Source of the DNA: Streptomyces sp. B3I8
GTDB taxonomy: Bacteria > Actinomycetota > Actinomycetes > Streptomycetales > Streptomycetaceae
DNA: 64,000 nt
Direction of reading: 5' to 3'
Assembly (NCBI RefSeq): GCF_030816915.1
Contig: NZ_JAUSYN010000002.1
Coordinates: 1,091,501-1,155,500, forward strand
How positions within the stretch are numbered: the first letter of the stretch is position 1; each line of letters begins with the position of its first letter. A program made the translations under genes and the position numbers. Below, piece after piece: positions 17,248 to 25,095 of the stretch. Under the pieces are notes generated by a model that was given only the letters and a program-made list of their open reading frames with translations, made no database searches and was not told the DNA's origin.

Positions 17248-17618
17248 GAGGGAAGCCTGCCCGCGACGGGGCACCGGGCATTCGCCGTGAGATGTCCGCG
17301 TGGCGGTCTCCGCCTCCACCTCCACCAGAAGGGCAAAGCGCTACGTCGGGGATCGGCTCGGCCGACAGAGTGGAACGCTCCGCTTGTCGTACTTCCGAGG
17401 GAATATGACGGCCTTTCGGAAAACGTCCGCCGCATTTTCGTCGAGCGCCCGTGTCCGCCACTCCCCCGAGAAATCCCGCGGCCCTCGAAGTCGGTCGTCC
17501 CTCACCCCCGGAAACTTCTTCTCGAAGAACTCGACGACACGTGGGCTTCTTCGACCGCTCTCGGGCGCCCCGCCACGCGAGTGACAGATCGTCACCGGAC
17601 GGATTCCGGGCAGACGAA
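17248..17618. other. about 370-bp spacer upstream of the SRPBCC gene
   Basis: Less GC-rich than its surroundings, with A/T-containing runs such as GGGAATATGACGG. A minus-strand frame of 84 codons (17341-17595) has no family resemblance and no ribosome site. I treat the stretch as non-coding. Confidence 0.5.
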
Positions 17619-17653
17619 AGCGGCCCCGGCACGGTGTCCGTGCCGGGGCCGCT
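17619..17653 (-). terminator. 16-bp perfect hairpin downstream of second tRNA-Val
   Basis: AGCGGCCCCGGCACGG (17619-17634), TGT loop, exact complement (17638-17653). It starts about ten bases past the tRNA 3' end on the minus strand and is followed by TTTCGTCTG. Confidence 0.88.
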
Positions 17654-17662
17654 CGTGTGCTG

Positions 17663-17734
17663 TGGGCGATACTGGGATCGAACCAGTGACCTCTTCGGTG
17701 TGAACGAAGCGCTCTCCCGCTGAGCTAATCGCCC
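17663..17734 (-). tRNA. tRNA-Val (CAC), second copy
   Basis: 72 nt. Acceptor GGGCGAT/ATCGCCC, anticodon loop TTCACAC giving CAC, T-loop GTTCGATCC. It differs from the copy at 16660-16731 only at a D-loop base (C for T) and a T-loop base (T for A). Confidence 0.97.
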
Positions 17735-17828
17735 GGGCGCACGGAGAACATTACCCCATGTCAGGGGGTGCCCCCGACGGCCGGCCGACGGACGCCCACG
17801 GGCCGGCGGCCGGGAGTCGCCGGGCGCC

Positions 17829-18263
17829 TCACTGCTTGATGTTCCAGGGCATCTCGAAGCCGAACTTCCACACGTACACGCTCACCAACGCGGCGATCAG
17901 CACCAGACCGATCGAGGTCAGGACGATGTTGCGGCGGCGCACCCTGGGATCGAGCGCGGCCTGCGTCGCCTCGGTCACCTTGCGCTTCGTCCAGCGCAGC
18001 ACGAGCTGGGCCCAGACGAACTCGGTCGCCCAGATCGCCATGCCCGCGAAGATCACCAGCCAGCCGGGGCCGGGCAAGGGCAGCATCACCACGCCGGCCG
18101 CGACCACGGCCAGCCCCACCACGAAGACGCCCACCTGCCAGCTCAGATGCAGCACCCGGCGGCGCTTGATGAATTCCGGCGCGCGGGACCCCAGCCCCTG
18201 TCCGCCGTCCGCCTCGCCGGTGGCCACGGTGCTCTCGGCCGGCTCGTCACTCCCCGTATTCAT
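17829..18263 (-). CDS. TIGR02611-type small membrane protein
   Basis: A 144-aa protein with about three membrane helices: VGVFVVGLAVVAAGVVMLPLPGPGW, then LVIFAGMAIWATEFVWAQLVL, then IVLTSIGLVLIAALVSVYVWKFG. The PLPGPGWLVIFAGMAIWATEF block marks the actinobacterial TIGR02611 (PGPGW) family, whose function is unknown. ATG 18263 chosen; the upstream open frame adds 20 residues without a family match. It is divergent from ssgB, its normal Streptomyces neighbour. Confidence 0.88.
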   Translation of the reverse strand: MNTGSDEPAESTVATGEADGGQGLGSRAPEFIKRRRVLHLSWQVGVFVVGLAVVAAGVVMLPLPGPGWLVIFAGMAIWATEFVWAQLVLRWTKRKVTEATQAALDPRVRRRNIVLTSIGLVLIAALVSVYVWKFGFEMPWNIKQ

Positions 18264-18454
18264 ACAACCAAACCTTACCCGAGGGAATCCGGTCACCGGA
18301 ATGGCCGTACCGTGCCAAGACACCCTCCGCCGGAAGAGTTACGTAAAGGCAGGCAAAACACTCAGAGGGGTTTACAACGGCATCGTAGGTGGCATGTCGA
18401 TTTCGCCGACGTGCGAATCCCCGAGCGCACACTGAGCGAAAGGCCCTGGCGCTT

Positions 18455-18868
18455 ATGAACACCACGGTCAGCTGCGAGCTGCACCTGCGCCTCGTTGTGT
18501 CGAGCGAGTCCTCACTGCCTGTTCCCGCGGGACTGCGGTATGACACGGCCGACCCCTACGCCGTGCACGCCACCTTCCACACCGGAGCCGAGGAGACCGT
18601 CGAGTGGGTGTTCGCCCGCGACCTCCTCGCCGAAGGCCTGCACCGGCCGACCGGCACGGGCGACGTCCGTGTCTGGCCGTCCCGGAGCCACGGTCAGGGG
18701 GTCGTCTGCATCGCGCTGAGCTCCCCGGAGGGCGAGGCCCTGCTCGAGGCCCCGGCGCGGGCCCTGGAGTCCTTCCTGAAGCGGACGGACGCCGCCGTGC
18801 CCCCGGGCACGGAACACCGGCACTTCGACCTCGATCAGGAGCTGTCCCACATCCTGGCGGAGAGCTAG
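18455..18868 (+). CDS. ssgB: SsgB, sporulation septum site-selection protein
   Basis: The archetypal SsgA-like protein of actinomycetes; it localises to future septum sites in aerial hyphae and recruits FtsZ. At 137 aa it has the same length as I recall for S. coelicolor SsgB. The family core is clear: CELHLRLVVSSESSLPVPAGLRYDTADPYAVHATFHTG, EWVFARDLLAEGLHRPTGTGDVRVWPS and the C-terminal HFDLDQELSHILAES. ATG 18455 begins the family consensus MNTTVSCELHL. Literature reports control by sigma-H; GTTT followed by GGTGGC 14 bp later lies upstream, too weak to call. The gene identifies the host as a sporulating actinomycete. Confidence 0.97.
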   Translation: MNTTVSCELHLRLVVSSESSLPVPAGLRYDTADPYAVHATFHTGAEETVEWVFARDLLAEGLHRPTGTGDVRVWPSRSHGQGVVCIALSSPEGEALLEAPARALESFLKRTDAAVPPGTEHRHFDLDQELSHILAES

Positions 18869-18950
18869 ACGACCGAAGCCCCCACTGATCCGCCCGATGC
18901 CGTCCACTCGGGGAGACGGCTCGGGCCTTGACGAGCCCTGTCCGGCGCAC

Positions 18951-18988
18951 CGGCGCCGTCCCCGCCCAGCTGGGCGGGGACGGCGCCG
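18951..18988 (+). terminator. 38-bp perfect palindrome downstream of ssgB
   Basis: Two 19-bp arms (CGGCGCCGTCCCCGCCCAG and its complement) abut with no spacer, about 80 bp after the ssgB stop. As RNA it would fold into a very stable stem with a four-base AGCT cap. No T-run follows. The position suits termination of ssgB. Confidence 0.8.
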
Positions 18989-19151
18989 ACGTGTGTGCGT
19001 GGCGTGAGCACGACGGCACGTTCCGCGGCGCGGGCGGAAGGCCATGGACGCCCCGGGAGCGACAGGGAGGTCCCGTCCGGATCCCGAGCCGCTAGGCTCG
19101 GCCAGCATCGAGGCGGGCGCCCGCCCGTCTCCCGGGGCCAGGGAGCGAGAC

Positions 19152-19712
19152 GTGCTGATCACCCACGACACCCGGCGGTCGCTGGACGCCGCGGTGGAAC
19201 TGGTGAACACCGCGCCGGAGGACGACGGCACGGTCGACGGACTGGCGGACCTCACCTCCCTCGACGCGTTCGTGCGACGCCACCGGATGAGCGACGTCCA
19301 GTCGCTCTCGGAGTTCGATCTGTCCGCCGTGCGGAAGGTGCGCGGCCGGTTCGCGCAGATCTTCGCCGCGCCCGACGCCCGGGCCGCGGCCGGGCTGATC
19401 AACGAGCTGGTCGCCGCCGCCGGGACGACGCCCCGGCTGACCGACCACGACGGCCACGACTGGCATGTGCACTACTTCGCGCCCGGCGCCTCCGTCGCCG
19501 ACCACCTGGCGGCCGACTGCGGGATGGCGCTGGCCTTCTTCGTGGTCGCCGGGGAGCAGGAGCGGCTGCGTCGCTGCGAGGCGCCCGACTGCCGGCGTGC
19601 CTTCGTCGATCTGTCCCGCAACCGTTCGCGCCGCTACTGCGACAGCCGTACCTGCGGCAACCGTCTGCACGTGGCGGCGTACCGGGCGCGCCGCAAGGAG
19701 GCGGCCGGCTGA
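19152..19712 (+). CDS. CGNR zinc-finger protein (ABATE domain), putative transcription regulator
   Basis: A 186-aa two-part protein: an N-terminal stress-induced ABATE domain (ITHDTRRSLDAAVELVNTAPEDD through HDWHVHYFAPGASVADHLAADCGMALAFFV) and a C-terminal CGNR zinc finger. The finger cysteines are visible in CEAPDCRRAFVDLSRNRSRRYC and RTCGNRLHVAAYRARRK. CGNR proteins are thought to bind DNA and act as regulators. GTG 19152 was chosen for AGGGAG directly upstream and because the domain begins at once. Confidence 0.9.
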   Translation: MLITHDTRRSLDAAVELVNTAPEDDGTVDGLADLTSLDAFVRRHRMSDVQSLSEFDLSAVRKVRGRFAQIFAAPDARAAAGLINELVAAAGTTPRLTDHDGHDWHVHYFAPGASVADHLAADCGMALAFFVVAGEQERLRRCEAPDCRRAFVDLSRNRSRRYCDSRTCGNRLHVAAYRARRKEAAG

Positions 19713-19813
19713 CGCGTCCCAGCGAGCGAACGACCGGCCGAGGCTCGTCGGGGCGCCGACGGGTCGGGGCGACGGAGCCCTCGGCGGGTGGCGCCAGGGG
19801 CTCCGCGTACGGC

Positions 19814-19966
19814 TCAGAGCAGCAGCAGGTCGTGCAGTGATGCCATGAGCAACAGACAGCCGATCACCGCAAGGAAGATCATCAGCGGTGGCTGGGAGAG
19901 TGCGAAGAGACAGCCTCGCCGCTCCTCGGGGGGAACGACGGGGTCGCTCTGGGGTGTATCCAGCAT
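19814..19966 (-). CDS. 50-aa membrane microprotein
   Basis: ATG 19966 to TGA 19814 encodes 50 residues: an acidic, Pro-rich head (MLDTPQSDPVVPPEERRG), then CLFALSQPPLMIFLAVIGCLLLMASLHDLLLL in two adjacent pieces, one long hydrophobic helix ending in LLLL. Third-position GC is high and the reading frame is free of Arg runs, unlike shadow frames. I see only a weak ribosome site (CCCCGAG). It was found by reading the strand directly. Function unknown. Confidence 0.65.
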   Translation of the reverse strand: MLDTPQSDPVVPPEERRGCLFALSQPPLMIFLAVIGCLLLMASLHDLLLL

Positions 19967-20124
19967 CTCGGGGCGATGATGACGCAGCACCGCCCCCCTA
20001 CGCGATCAACACGCCCGTAGTGACCGTGAGTTCGCCATTATCCGTGCGCGGCGGAACGAACGTGATCGTTTGGGTGCGCAGCGGTGATCCCCCGTGTCGT
20101 TTCAGCAGGTCGCCACGGGGGCGG

Positions 20125-20574
20125 TCATATCCCGTGCTTCTTGAGGATCGCCTCGATGTCGCTGAAGTCGTCCCCCGAACCGCCGGAGCGCGGCGTCGTG
20201 GACCGCGGCCGACCGGCCGGGGTGGAAGCGCGGCCCGGTGAGGGTTCGGAGACCGCGGGCGCCACCGCCTCCCGCCGTGCCGCGGCCCGTGCGGCCCGGC
20301 GCTCCTTGCGGGTGCCGCCGCCGCGCCGCTCCACCGCCCGGGTCGCCACGAACAGCACCCAGGCGAGTCCCAGCACGCCGAATCCGGCCCAGGCCGTGAG
20401 GCTGAAGGCCGTGTCGGCCACCCAGCCGACCACCCCGGTCATCACCAGCCCGACCGGGACGAGCGAGTAGGCGGCGAGGCGGAACGCGGAAAGGAAACGC
20501 TTGCGGTAGGCGGTGACCGCGGCGACGCCCAGGCCGGCCGCGGAGACGGCGGAACATACGGTCTCGGCAAGCAT
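20125..20574 (-). CDS. Small membrane protein of unknown function
   Basis: A 149-aa protein with two or three membrane helices in the first 85 residues (AYSLVPVGLVMTGVVGWVADTAFSL; WAGFGVLGLAWVLFVATRAV), then a basic coiled stretch RKERRAARAAARREAV and a Pro/Ser-rich linker. The C-terminal end GDDFSDIEAILKKHGI looks like a conserved short docking helix. ATG 20574 has TGGAGGACCG directly before it. No function can be assigned. Confidence 0.78.
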   Translation of the reverse strand: MLAETVCSAVSAAGLGVAAVTAYRKRFLSAFRLAAYSLVPVGLVMTGVVGWVADTAFSLTAWAGFGVLGLAWVLFVATRAVERRGGGTRKERRAARAAARREAVAPAVSEPSPGRASTPAGRPRSTTPRSGGSGDDFSDIEAILKKHGI

Positions 20575-20901
20575 CCGGTCCTCCAGGCGAGGCTCGACAG
20601 GGCGGGCGGTACGGCAGAGCGGTCGAAAGTCAGCGGCCGGCAGTCAGCCGTCAGCCGTCGGCAGTCGGCAGTCGGCAGTCGGCAGTCGGCAGTCGGCCGG
20701 TTCGTCCCTTCCATCCTGCACCGTTCACCGTCCGAAGTGCCATGGTCCGGCCCGAACCTCAGGGACAACCTCAGGGTCGTCTCGGGGTCGGCTCCTCCCG
20801 GGGGGCGGGGCGGCCCGCAGTCCCGCTCCGCCTGCGGGCCAGGGGCCCCGCAGTCCGGGGCTCCGTTTGGGCCGGTCCGCCGGCCCTGGGAGACTGTGAC
20901 C
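20575..20901. other. 327-bp divergent spacer holding a 7-bp tandem repeat
   Basis: The spacer between two divergent genes. Part (20637-20699) is the TCGGCAG microsatellite described separately; the rest is GC-rich sequence with no credible gene. Confidence 0.55.
20637..20699. repeat. (TCGGCAG)n heptamer microsatellite, nine units
   Basis: Five exact TCGGCAG units at 20658-20692, flanked by variant units CCGGCAG, TCAGCCG (twice) and TCGGCCG: nine 7-bp units in all. Heptamers change reading frame with copy number, but this array is intergenic, between 20574 and 20902, so it could alter promoter spacing instead. Confidence 0.9.
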
Positions 20902-21429
20902 ATGAGCGACTCCTCCCCCGTCCCCCCGACCGCGCCCGTCGTCCTGGACGTCTGGTGCGAACTCCAGTGCCCCGACTGCCGTCGGTCCCTGGAGGACCTG
21001 CACGCGCTGCGCGCCCGCTACGGCGACCGGCTGGAGCTGCGGCTGCGGCATTTCCCGCTGGAGAAGCACAAGCACGCCTTCGCCGCCGCGCAGGCCGCCG
21101 AGGAGGCCGCGGCGCAGGGACAGGGCTGGCCGTACGTCGAGGCCGTCCTCGCCCGCGTGCAGGAGCTGGAGCGGACGGGCGAACCGTTCCTCGTCGATGT
21201 GGCACGGGAACTGGGCCTGGACGCCGAGGAGTTCGACACGGCGCTGATCGACGGCCGGCACATCCTGATCGTCGACGCCGACCAGGCCGAGGGCAAGGCC
21301 ATCGGCGTGACCGGCACGCCGACGTACGTCATCGGGGGCGAACGCCTCGACGGCGGCCAGAGCCAGGAAGGACTGCGCGCCCGCGTCGAGGAGATCACCG
21401 ACCGGCTGCTCGCCGCGTCCGGGAGCTGA
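20902..21429 (+). CDS. DsbA-family thioredoxin-fold protein
   Basis: A 175-aa cytoplasmic (no signal peptide) DsbA/FrnE-like oxidoreductase. It starts VVLDVWCELQCPDCRRSLEDL, where CPDC is the redox motif, has a helical insertion rich in Ala/Gln/Glu (HAFAAAQAAEEAAAQG), and the cis-Pro loop IGVTGTPTYVIGG. It likely handles disulfide exchange or glutathione/mycothiol-type chemistry, substrate unknown. ATG 20902 has GGGAG ten bases upstream. Confidence 0.88.
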   Translation: MSDSSPVPPTAPVVLDVWCELQCPDCRRSLEDLHALRARYGDRLELRLRHFPLEKHKHAFAAAQAAEEAAAQGQGWPYVEAVLARVQELERTGEPFLVDVARELGLDAEEFDTALIDGRHILIVDADQAEGKAIGVTGTPTYVIGGERLDGGQSQEGLRARVEEITDRLLAASGS

Positions 21430-21543
21430 GCCGAGACCGAGGCGGGCGCACGGCCCCGCGAGGAGCGGGGATTCCCACCGGAGCCGTCCGCCCCGCCGGG
21501 ACCTGGCCCGCCCCTCGTCCGCCCCCCGGCCGCCCCGTCACGC

Positions 21544-22368
21544 TCACCTCAGACTCTTGTGCACCCGGTACGTGACCGTCCGGTAGCCGAGCGACTCGTA
21601 CAGGCGCTCGGCGGGGGTGTTGCCCGCGAAGACGTTCAGCCCGATCTCGGGGCTGCCCGAGTCGACGGCGTACGCCTCCGCCGCCAGCATCAGGGAGCGG
21701 CCGTGCCCCCGGCCCCGGTGGGCGGCGTCCACCCCGACGTCCCAGACGTACGCAGTGCCGTCCCGGGGGCTCAGCCACAGGTATCCGACCACGGTGCCCT
21801 CGTGCTCCAGCACGCTCAGCCGCACTCCTGGGGTCGCGGGCCCCTGGGGAAACATCTGTGCCTGGTCCCGCTCCGCCAGTTCCCTGGACCGCGTCGCGGG
21901 GAGGCCGCGGGCCGCGCCGGCCTCCACGTAGCGCTGCACCGCCTGGCCGCGCCAGACCTCGAACTCCGGCGTGGTCATCGTCCGTACCCGGCTGCCCGGG
22001 GGCAGTTCGGGCGGGGTGTCGCCGAGGCGTTTGCTCATGATCCGGCTGCGCGGCTCGTACCCGAGTGCGGTGGCCAGCCGGAGGGCGGCCTCGGCGTCGC
22101 CCGGGACGTCCGCCTCGATCCGCTCGCAGCCCCAGCCTCGGGCCACCTCCTCCGCGGCCAGCACCGCGACCGTGGCGCGGCCGCGCCTCCGGTCCGGCTC
22201 CTCGATGCGCAGTCCGTCGACGAGGGCGGCGCTGGGGCCGTGGCGCGGGTCGGTCGACAGGGTTATCTCGCCGATCGGACGGCTGTTGTCGCACACCTGG
22301 TAGTGGCGTCGCCGGGTGCCGTCCGGGGACCGGTGGAGCGGCTCGGTCGGCCGCAGGGTGGTGGTCAT
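21544..22368 (-). CDS. Tandem GNAT acetyltransferase
   Basis: A 274-aa protein with two GNAT folds. The N-terminal copy (residues about 20-120) shows RIEEPDRRRGRATVAVLAAEEVA and EAALRLATALGYEPRSR. The C-terminal copy (about 130-274) has the better acetyl-CoA loop AYVWDVGVDAAHRGRGHGRSLMLAAEAYA and NVFAGNTPAERLYESLGY. Only the C-terminal Q/RxxGxG/A motif looks fully active; the N-terminal copy is probably structural. ATG 22368 has AGAAAGGAACCG upstream. Substrate unknown. Confidence 0.88.
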   Translation of the reverse strand: MTTTLRPTEPLHRSPDGTRRRHYQVCDNSRPIGEITLSTDPRHGPSAALVDGLRIEEPDRRRGRATVAVLAAEEVARGWGCERIEADVPGDAEAALRLATALGYEPRSRIMSKRLGDTPPELPPGSRVRTMTTPEFEVWRGQAVQRYVEAGAARGLPATRSRELAERDQAQMFPQGPATPGVRLSVLEHEGTVVGYLWLSPRDGTAYVWDVGVDAAHRGRGHGRSLMLAAEAYAVDSGSPEIGLNVFAGNTPAERLYESLGYRTVTYRVHKSLR

Positions 22369-22478
22369 CGGTTCCTTTCTACCGGGTGACCGGCCCGGCG
22401 TCAGCGCGGTTTCCTCCGCCGCCTCCCGCGGCCGCCGGACGCCCGCCGGCCTGTCACCACGGGCCCGCAGCCGCCGGC

Positions 22479-23300
22479 TCACGGATCGAGGTCGTCCGCC
22501 GCCCGCTCGGCGAAGACCCGCATGGCCTTGGAGGTCACCGGCCCCGGGGCGCCCGGCAGTTCACAGTCGTCGATCCGGTGCACGGCCTGGACGTCGCGCA
22601 GCGTCGAGGTGAGGAAGACCTCCTCCGCCCGCTCCAGCACGTCCAGCGGCAGTTCCGTCTCCTTCGCACCCGTCCACTCCACGGTCAGCGCGCGCGTGAT
22701 GCCCGAGAGGCAGCCTGAGGCGAGGGGCGGGGTGTGGATCTCGCCGTCCAGGACGACGAAGACGTTGGACCCGGTGCCCTCGCACAACTGCCCCACCGTG
22801 TTGGCGAACAGCGCCTCGGAGGCGCCGTACCCGCGGGCGCGGGCCAGGGCGACGACGTTCTCGGCGTAGGACGTCGTCTTGAGTCCGGTGAGCGCGCCGC
22901 GCTCGTTGCGGGTCCAGGGGACGGTGATCACGGCGGTGGAATCGGGCCGCCGGGTGGTCTCGCCCAGGGCGACGACGAGGGTGGTGCCCCGGTCGCCGCG
23001 GTCCGAACCGAGGGGTCCCTGGCCGCCGGTGCAGGTGAGGCGCAGCCGGCCCAGCGGCATGGGGTTGGCCTCCAGAACGGCGGCACAGGCGCGGCGGATC
23101 TCGTCGTGGTCGGGGTCCGGCAGGCCGAGCCCGCGGGCCGAACGGGTCAGCCGGTCCAGGTGCCGGGTCAGCGCGAACGGCCTGCCGTCGGCCGTCTTCA
23201 CCGTCTCGAAGATGCCGTCCCCGACGGTCAGTCCGTGGTCGAGGACGGAGACGCGGGCGGAGTCGATGTCCTGCAGCCCGCCGTCCAGCCAGATCTTCAC
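22479..23300 (-). CDS. pabC: Class IV aminotransferase, probable aminodeoxychorismate lyase PabC
   Basis: PLP enzyme (273 aa) of fold type IV that would release pyruvate from aminodeoxychorismate to make p-aminobenzoate for folate. Evidence: start IWLDGGLQDIDSARVSVLDHGLTVGDGIFETV, catalytic-Lys block LKTTSYAENVVALARA, and CEGTGSNVFVVLDGEIHTPPL for phosphate and carboxylate binding. GTG 23300 overlaps the stop of pabB (GTGA), so it is translationally coupled to its pathway partner; that favours PabC over a D-amino-acid or branched-chain enzyme. The pabA glutaminase is not in the window. Confidence 0.88.
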   Translation of the reverse strand: MKIWLDGGLQDIDSARVSVLDHGLTVGDGIFETVKTADGRPFALTRHLDRLTRSARGLGLPDPDHDEIRRACAAVLEANPMPLGRLRLTCTGGQGPLGSDRGDRGTTLVVALGETTRRPDSTAVITVPWTRNERGALTGLKTTSYAENVVALARARGYGASEALFANTVGQLCEGTGSNVFVVLDGEIHTPPLASGCLSGITRALTVEWTGAKETELPLDVLERAEEVFLTSTLRDVQAVHRIDDCELPGAPGPVTSKAMRVFAERAADDLDP

Positions 23301-24370
23301 GCGGTTCCTCCACACTCGTCGTCGTACGTGCCGGGGGCGGCGCCGTAGTTGCCGAACGTGCCCGACGCTATCGCCAGCAGCCGGGACGCCTTGAGTTCGG
23401 TCTCCCGCCACTCCCGTTCCGGGTCCGAACCCCAGGTGATCCCGGCGCCGGTGCCGAAGCGCAGGGCTCCGGCGTCGCGGTCGGCCCAGAAGGTACGGAT
23501 ACCGACCGCCAGTTCACCCGTCCCGCGGTCCGCGTCGACCCAGCCGATGCCGCCGCAGTAGGGGCCTCGGACGGCCGTCTCCAGTTCCTCGATGATCCGC
23601 AGGGCGCTGGCTTTGGGGGCGCCGGTGACCGAGCCGGGCGGGAACGCGGCGGCGAGCAGCCCGGGCCAGCCGGTGTCCGCGCGCAGTTCGCCGCGGACCG
23701 TGGAGACCAGGTGCACCAGGCCCGGGTGCTTCTCGAGGACGCACAGGTCGGGAACGGTCACACTGCCCGGGACGCACACGCGTCCGAGATCGTTGCGGAC
23801 GAGGTCCACGATCATCACGTTCTCGGCGTGATCCTTGTCCAGGAGGTCGGCCTCGGTCCGCCCGGTGCCCTTGATGGGCCCGGACTCGACGGCGTTCCCG
23901 GTGCGGCGCAGGAACAGCTCGGGCGAGGCGGTGGCGATCTCGACGCCGTGCCCGGGCAGCCGGATCGTTCCCGCGTACGGCGCCGGGTTGCCGGCGGCCA
24001 GCAGGGCGGTCAGCGCGTCGATGTCGGCGTCCGGCGCCAGCGGAGCGGACAGCACGCGGCAGAGGTTGGCCTGGTAGACCTCGCCCGCCGCGATGTGGTC
24101 GCGGATCCGCCGTACGCCCGCGGTGTACGCGGCCCGGTCGAGGGAGGACGTCCAGGCGCCCGGGGCCGGGCCGCGCCAGGCGCCCGGCACGGGGGCGGGC
24201 GCCGGATCGGGGCGTACGTCGCGGAAGCGGGCGCAGACCGCGCGGCCCTCGAAGTCGGCGCACACGGCCCAGAAACCGGTGGAGTCCAGCGCGGCCGGAT
24301 CGCCGGTGACGTCGAGGAGCCCGGTGGCGAGGAGACCACCGAAGCGGGCGAGCGGGGGCAGGTCCAGCAC
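23297..24370 (-). CDS. pabB: Chorismate-binding enzyme, aminodeoxychorismate synthase component I
   Basis: Uses chorismate and ammonia to make aminodeoxychorismate. The 357-aa product has the chorismate-enzyme core: GEVYQANLCRVLSAPL, RRTGNAVESGPIKGTGRTE, HAENVMIVDLVRNDLGRVC and the signature FPPGSVTGAPKASALRIIEELE. It lacks the N-terminal regulatory half of TrpE and full-length PabB, which fits the short PabB class. GTG 24370 (VLDLPPLARFGG) chosen; no strong ribosome site, so the start is uncertain by a few codons. Overlap with pabC supports folate rather than tryptophan synthesis. Confidence 0.85.
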   Translation of the reverse strand: MLDLPPLARFGGLLATGLLDVTGDPAALDSTGFWAVCADFEGRAVCARFRDVRPDPAPAPVPGAWRGPAPGAWTSSLDRAAYTAGVRRIRDHIAAGEVYQANLCRVLSAPLAPDADIDALTALLAAGNPAPYAGTIRLPGHGVEIATASPELFLRRTGNAVESGPIKGTGRTEADLLDKDHAENVMIVDLVRNDLGRVCVPGSVTVPDLCVLEKHPGLVHLVSTVRGELRADTGWPGLLAAAFPPGSVTGAPKASALRIIEELETAVRGPYCGGIGWVDADRGTGELAVGIRTFWADRDAGALRFGTGAGITWGSDPEREWRETELKASRLLAIASGTFGNYGAAPGTYDDECGGTA

Positions 24371-24455
24371 GTGGACGAGTCTAGGCGGGCCCGCCGGGGG
24401 CGGTCCGGCCGTGCCCCCTGAGCAGGCGCGGGGCACCACGCTGCGCAAACGCGTT

Positions 24456-24484
24456 TTTGTGCTGGCACCGGAATCCGCTAGAGT
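24456..24484 (+). promoter_or_regulatory. promoter of the tRNA-Gly/Cys/Val cluster
   Basis: TTTGTG, 17-bp spacer, TAGAGT (a good Streptomyces housekeeping -10), ending 41 bp before tRNA-Gly. It reads into five tRNA genes that share one terminator. Confidence 0.6.
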
Positions 24485-24525
24485 TCAACACGTCGCCGGG
24501 CCGCGCGAGCGGGCCGGAAGGACAT

Positions 24526-24598
24526 GCGGACGTAGCTCAGTTGGTAGAGCGCAACCTTGCCAAGGTTGAGGTCGCGAGTTCGAGCCTCGTCGTCCGCT
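24526..24598 (+). tRNA. tRNA-Gly (GCC)
   Basis: 73 nt. Acceptor GCGGACG/CGTCCGC, anticodon arm CAACC-TTGCCAA-GGTTG with anticodon GCC. First of a five-tRNA cluster. A 7-bp hairpin GGAACCC/GGGTTCC at 24612-24629 follows it and may guide processing. Confidence 0.97.
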
Positions 24599-24639
24599 CG
24601 AAGGCAGCGGGGGAACCCTCAGGGGTTCCGCCCGTTCCT

Positions 24640-24710
24640 GGTGGAGTGGCCGAGAGGCGAGGCAACGGCCTGCAAAGCCGTCTACACGGGTTCAAATCCC
24701 GTCTCCACCT
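24640..24710 (+). tRNA. tRNA-Cys (GCA)
   Basis: 71 nt. Acceptor GGTGGAG/CTCCACC, anticodon arm ACGGC-CTGCAAA-GCCGT with anticodon GCA, discriminator U as expected for cysteine. Confidence 0.97.
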
Positions 24711-24714
24711 CCAA

Positions 24715-24786
24715 GGACGATTAGCTCAGCGGGAGAGCGCTTCCCTGACACGGAAGAGGTCACTGGTTCAATCCCAGTATCGTCCA
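24715..24786 (+). tRNA. tRNA-Val (GAC), copy A
   Basis: 72 nt, only four bases after tRNA-Cys. Acceptor GGACGAT/ATCGTCC, anticodon loop CTGACAC with anticodon GAC. Identical in sequence to copy C. Confidence 0.97.
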
Positions 24787-24822
24787 CTGGATCCGCCGGA
24801 AGCCTCGGCAGGATTCGGACCC

Positions 24823-24894
24823 GCGCGATTAGCTCAGCGGGAGAGCGCTTCCCTGACACGGAAGAGGTCACTGGTTCAATCCCAGTATCGCGCA
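24823..24894 (+). tRNA. tRNA-Val (GAC), copy B with altered acceptor stem
   Basis: 72 nt. Body identical to copies A and C, but the acceptor stem is GCGCGAT/ATCGCGC: two base pairs are changed on both sides, so pairing is kept. Anticodon GAC. Confidence 0.97.
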
Positions 24895-24962
24895 CGTGGT
24901 ACCGCAGTACGCGCAGTACCCGTGACGACGGCTCGCTGGAGTCCGTGCGGTCGCGGTCCCGA

Positions 24963-25034
24963 GGACGATTAGCTCAGCGGGAGAGCGCTTCCCTGACACG
25001 GAAGAGGTCACTGGTTCAATCCCAGTATCGTCCA
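24963..25034 (+). tRNA. tRNA-Val (GAC), copy C
   Basis: 72 nt, identical to copy A including the GGACGAT/ATCGTCC acceptor. Last tRNA before the cluster terminator. Confidence 0.97.
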
Positions 25035-25040
25035 CACCTC

Positions 25041-25069
25041 GAAGCCCCCGGTCCTCGACCGGGGGCTTC
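25041..25069 (+). terminator. terminator of the tRNA cluster
   Basis: 13-bp perfect stem GAAGCCCCCGGTC / GACCGGGGGCTTC with a CTC loop, seven bases after the last tRNA-Val. It also faces the end of the convergent zinc-ribbon gene. Confidence 0.88.
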
Positions 25070-25095
25070 TCCGTGTCCGCTCAGCAGGTCTCCGC

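Noticed and set aside
17341..17595. An 84-codon minus-strand frame
   Set aside because: Isolated, no domain, no start signal.
24715..25034. Regular repeats resembling a CRISPR array
   Set aside because: The repeat units fold as full tRNA-Val genes with correct anticodon loops.
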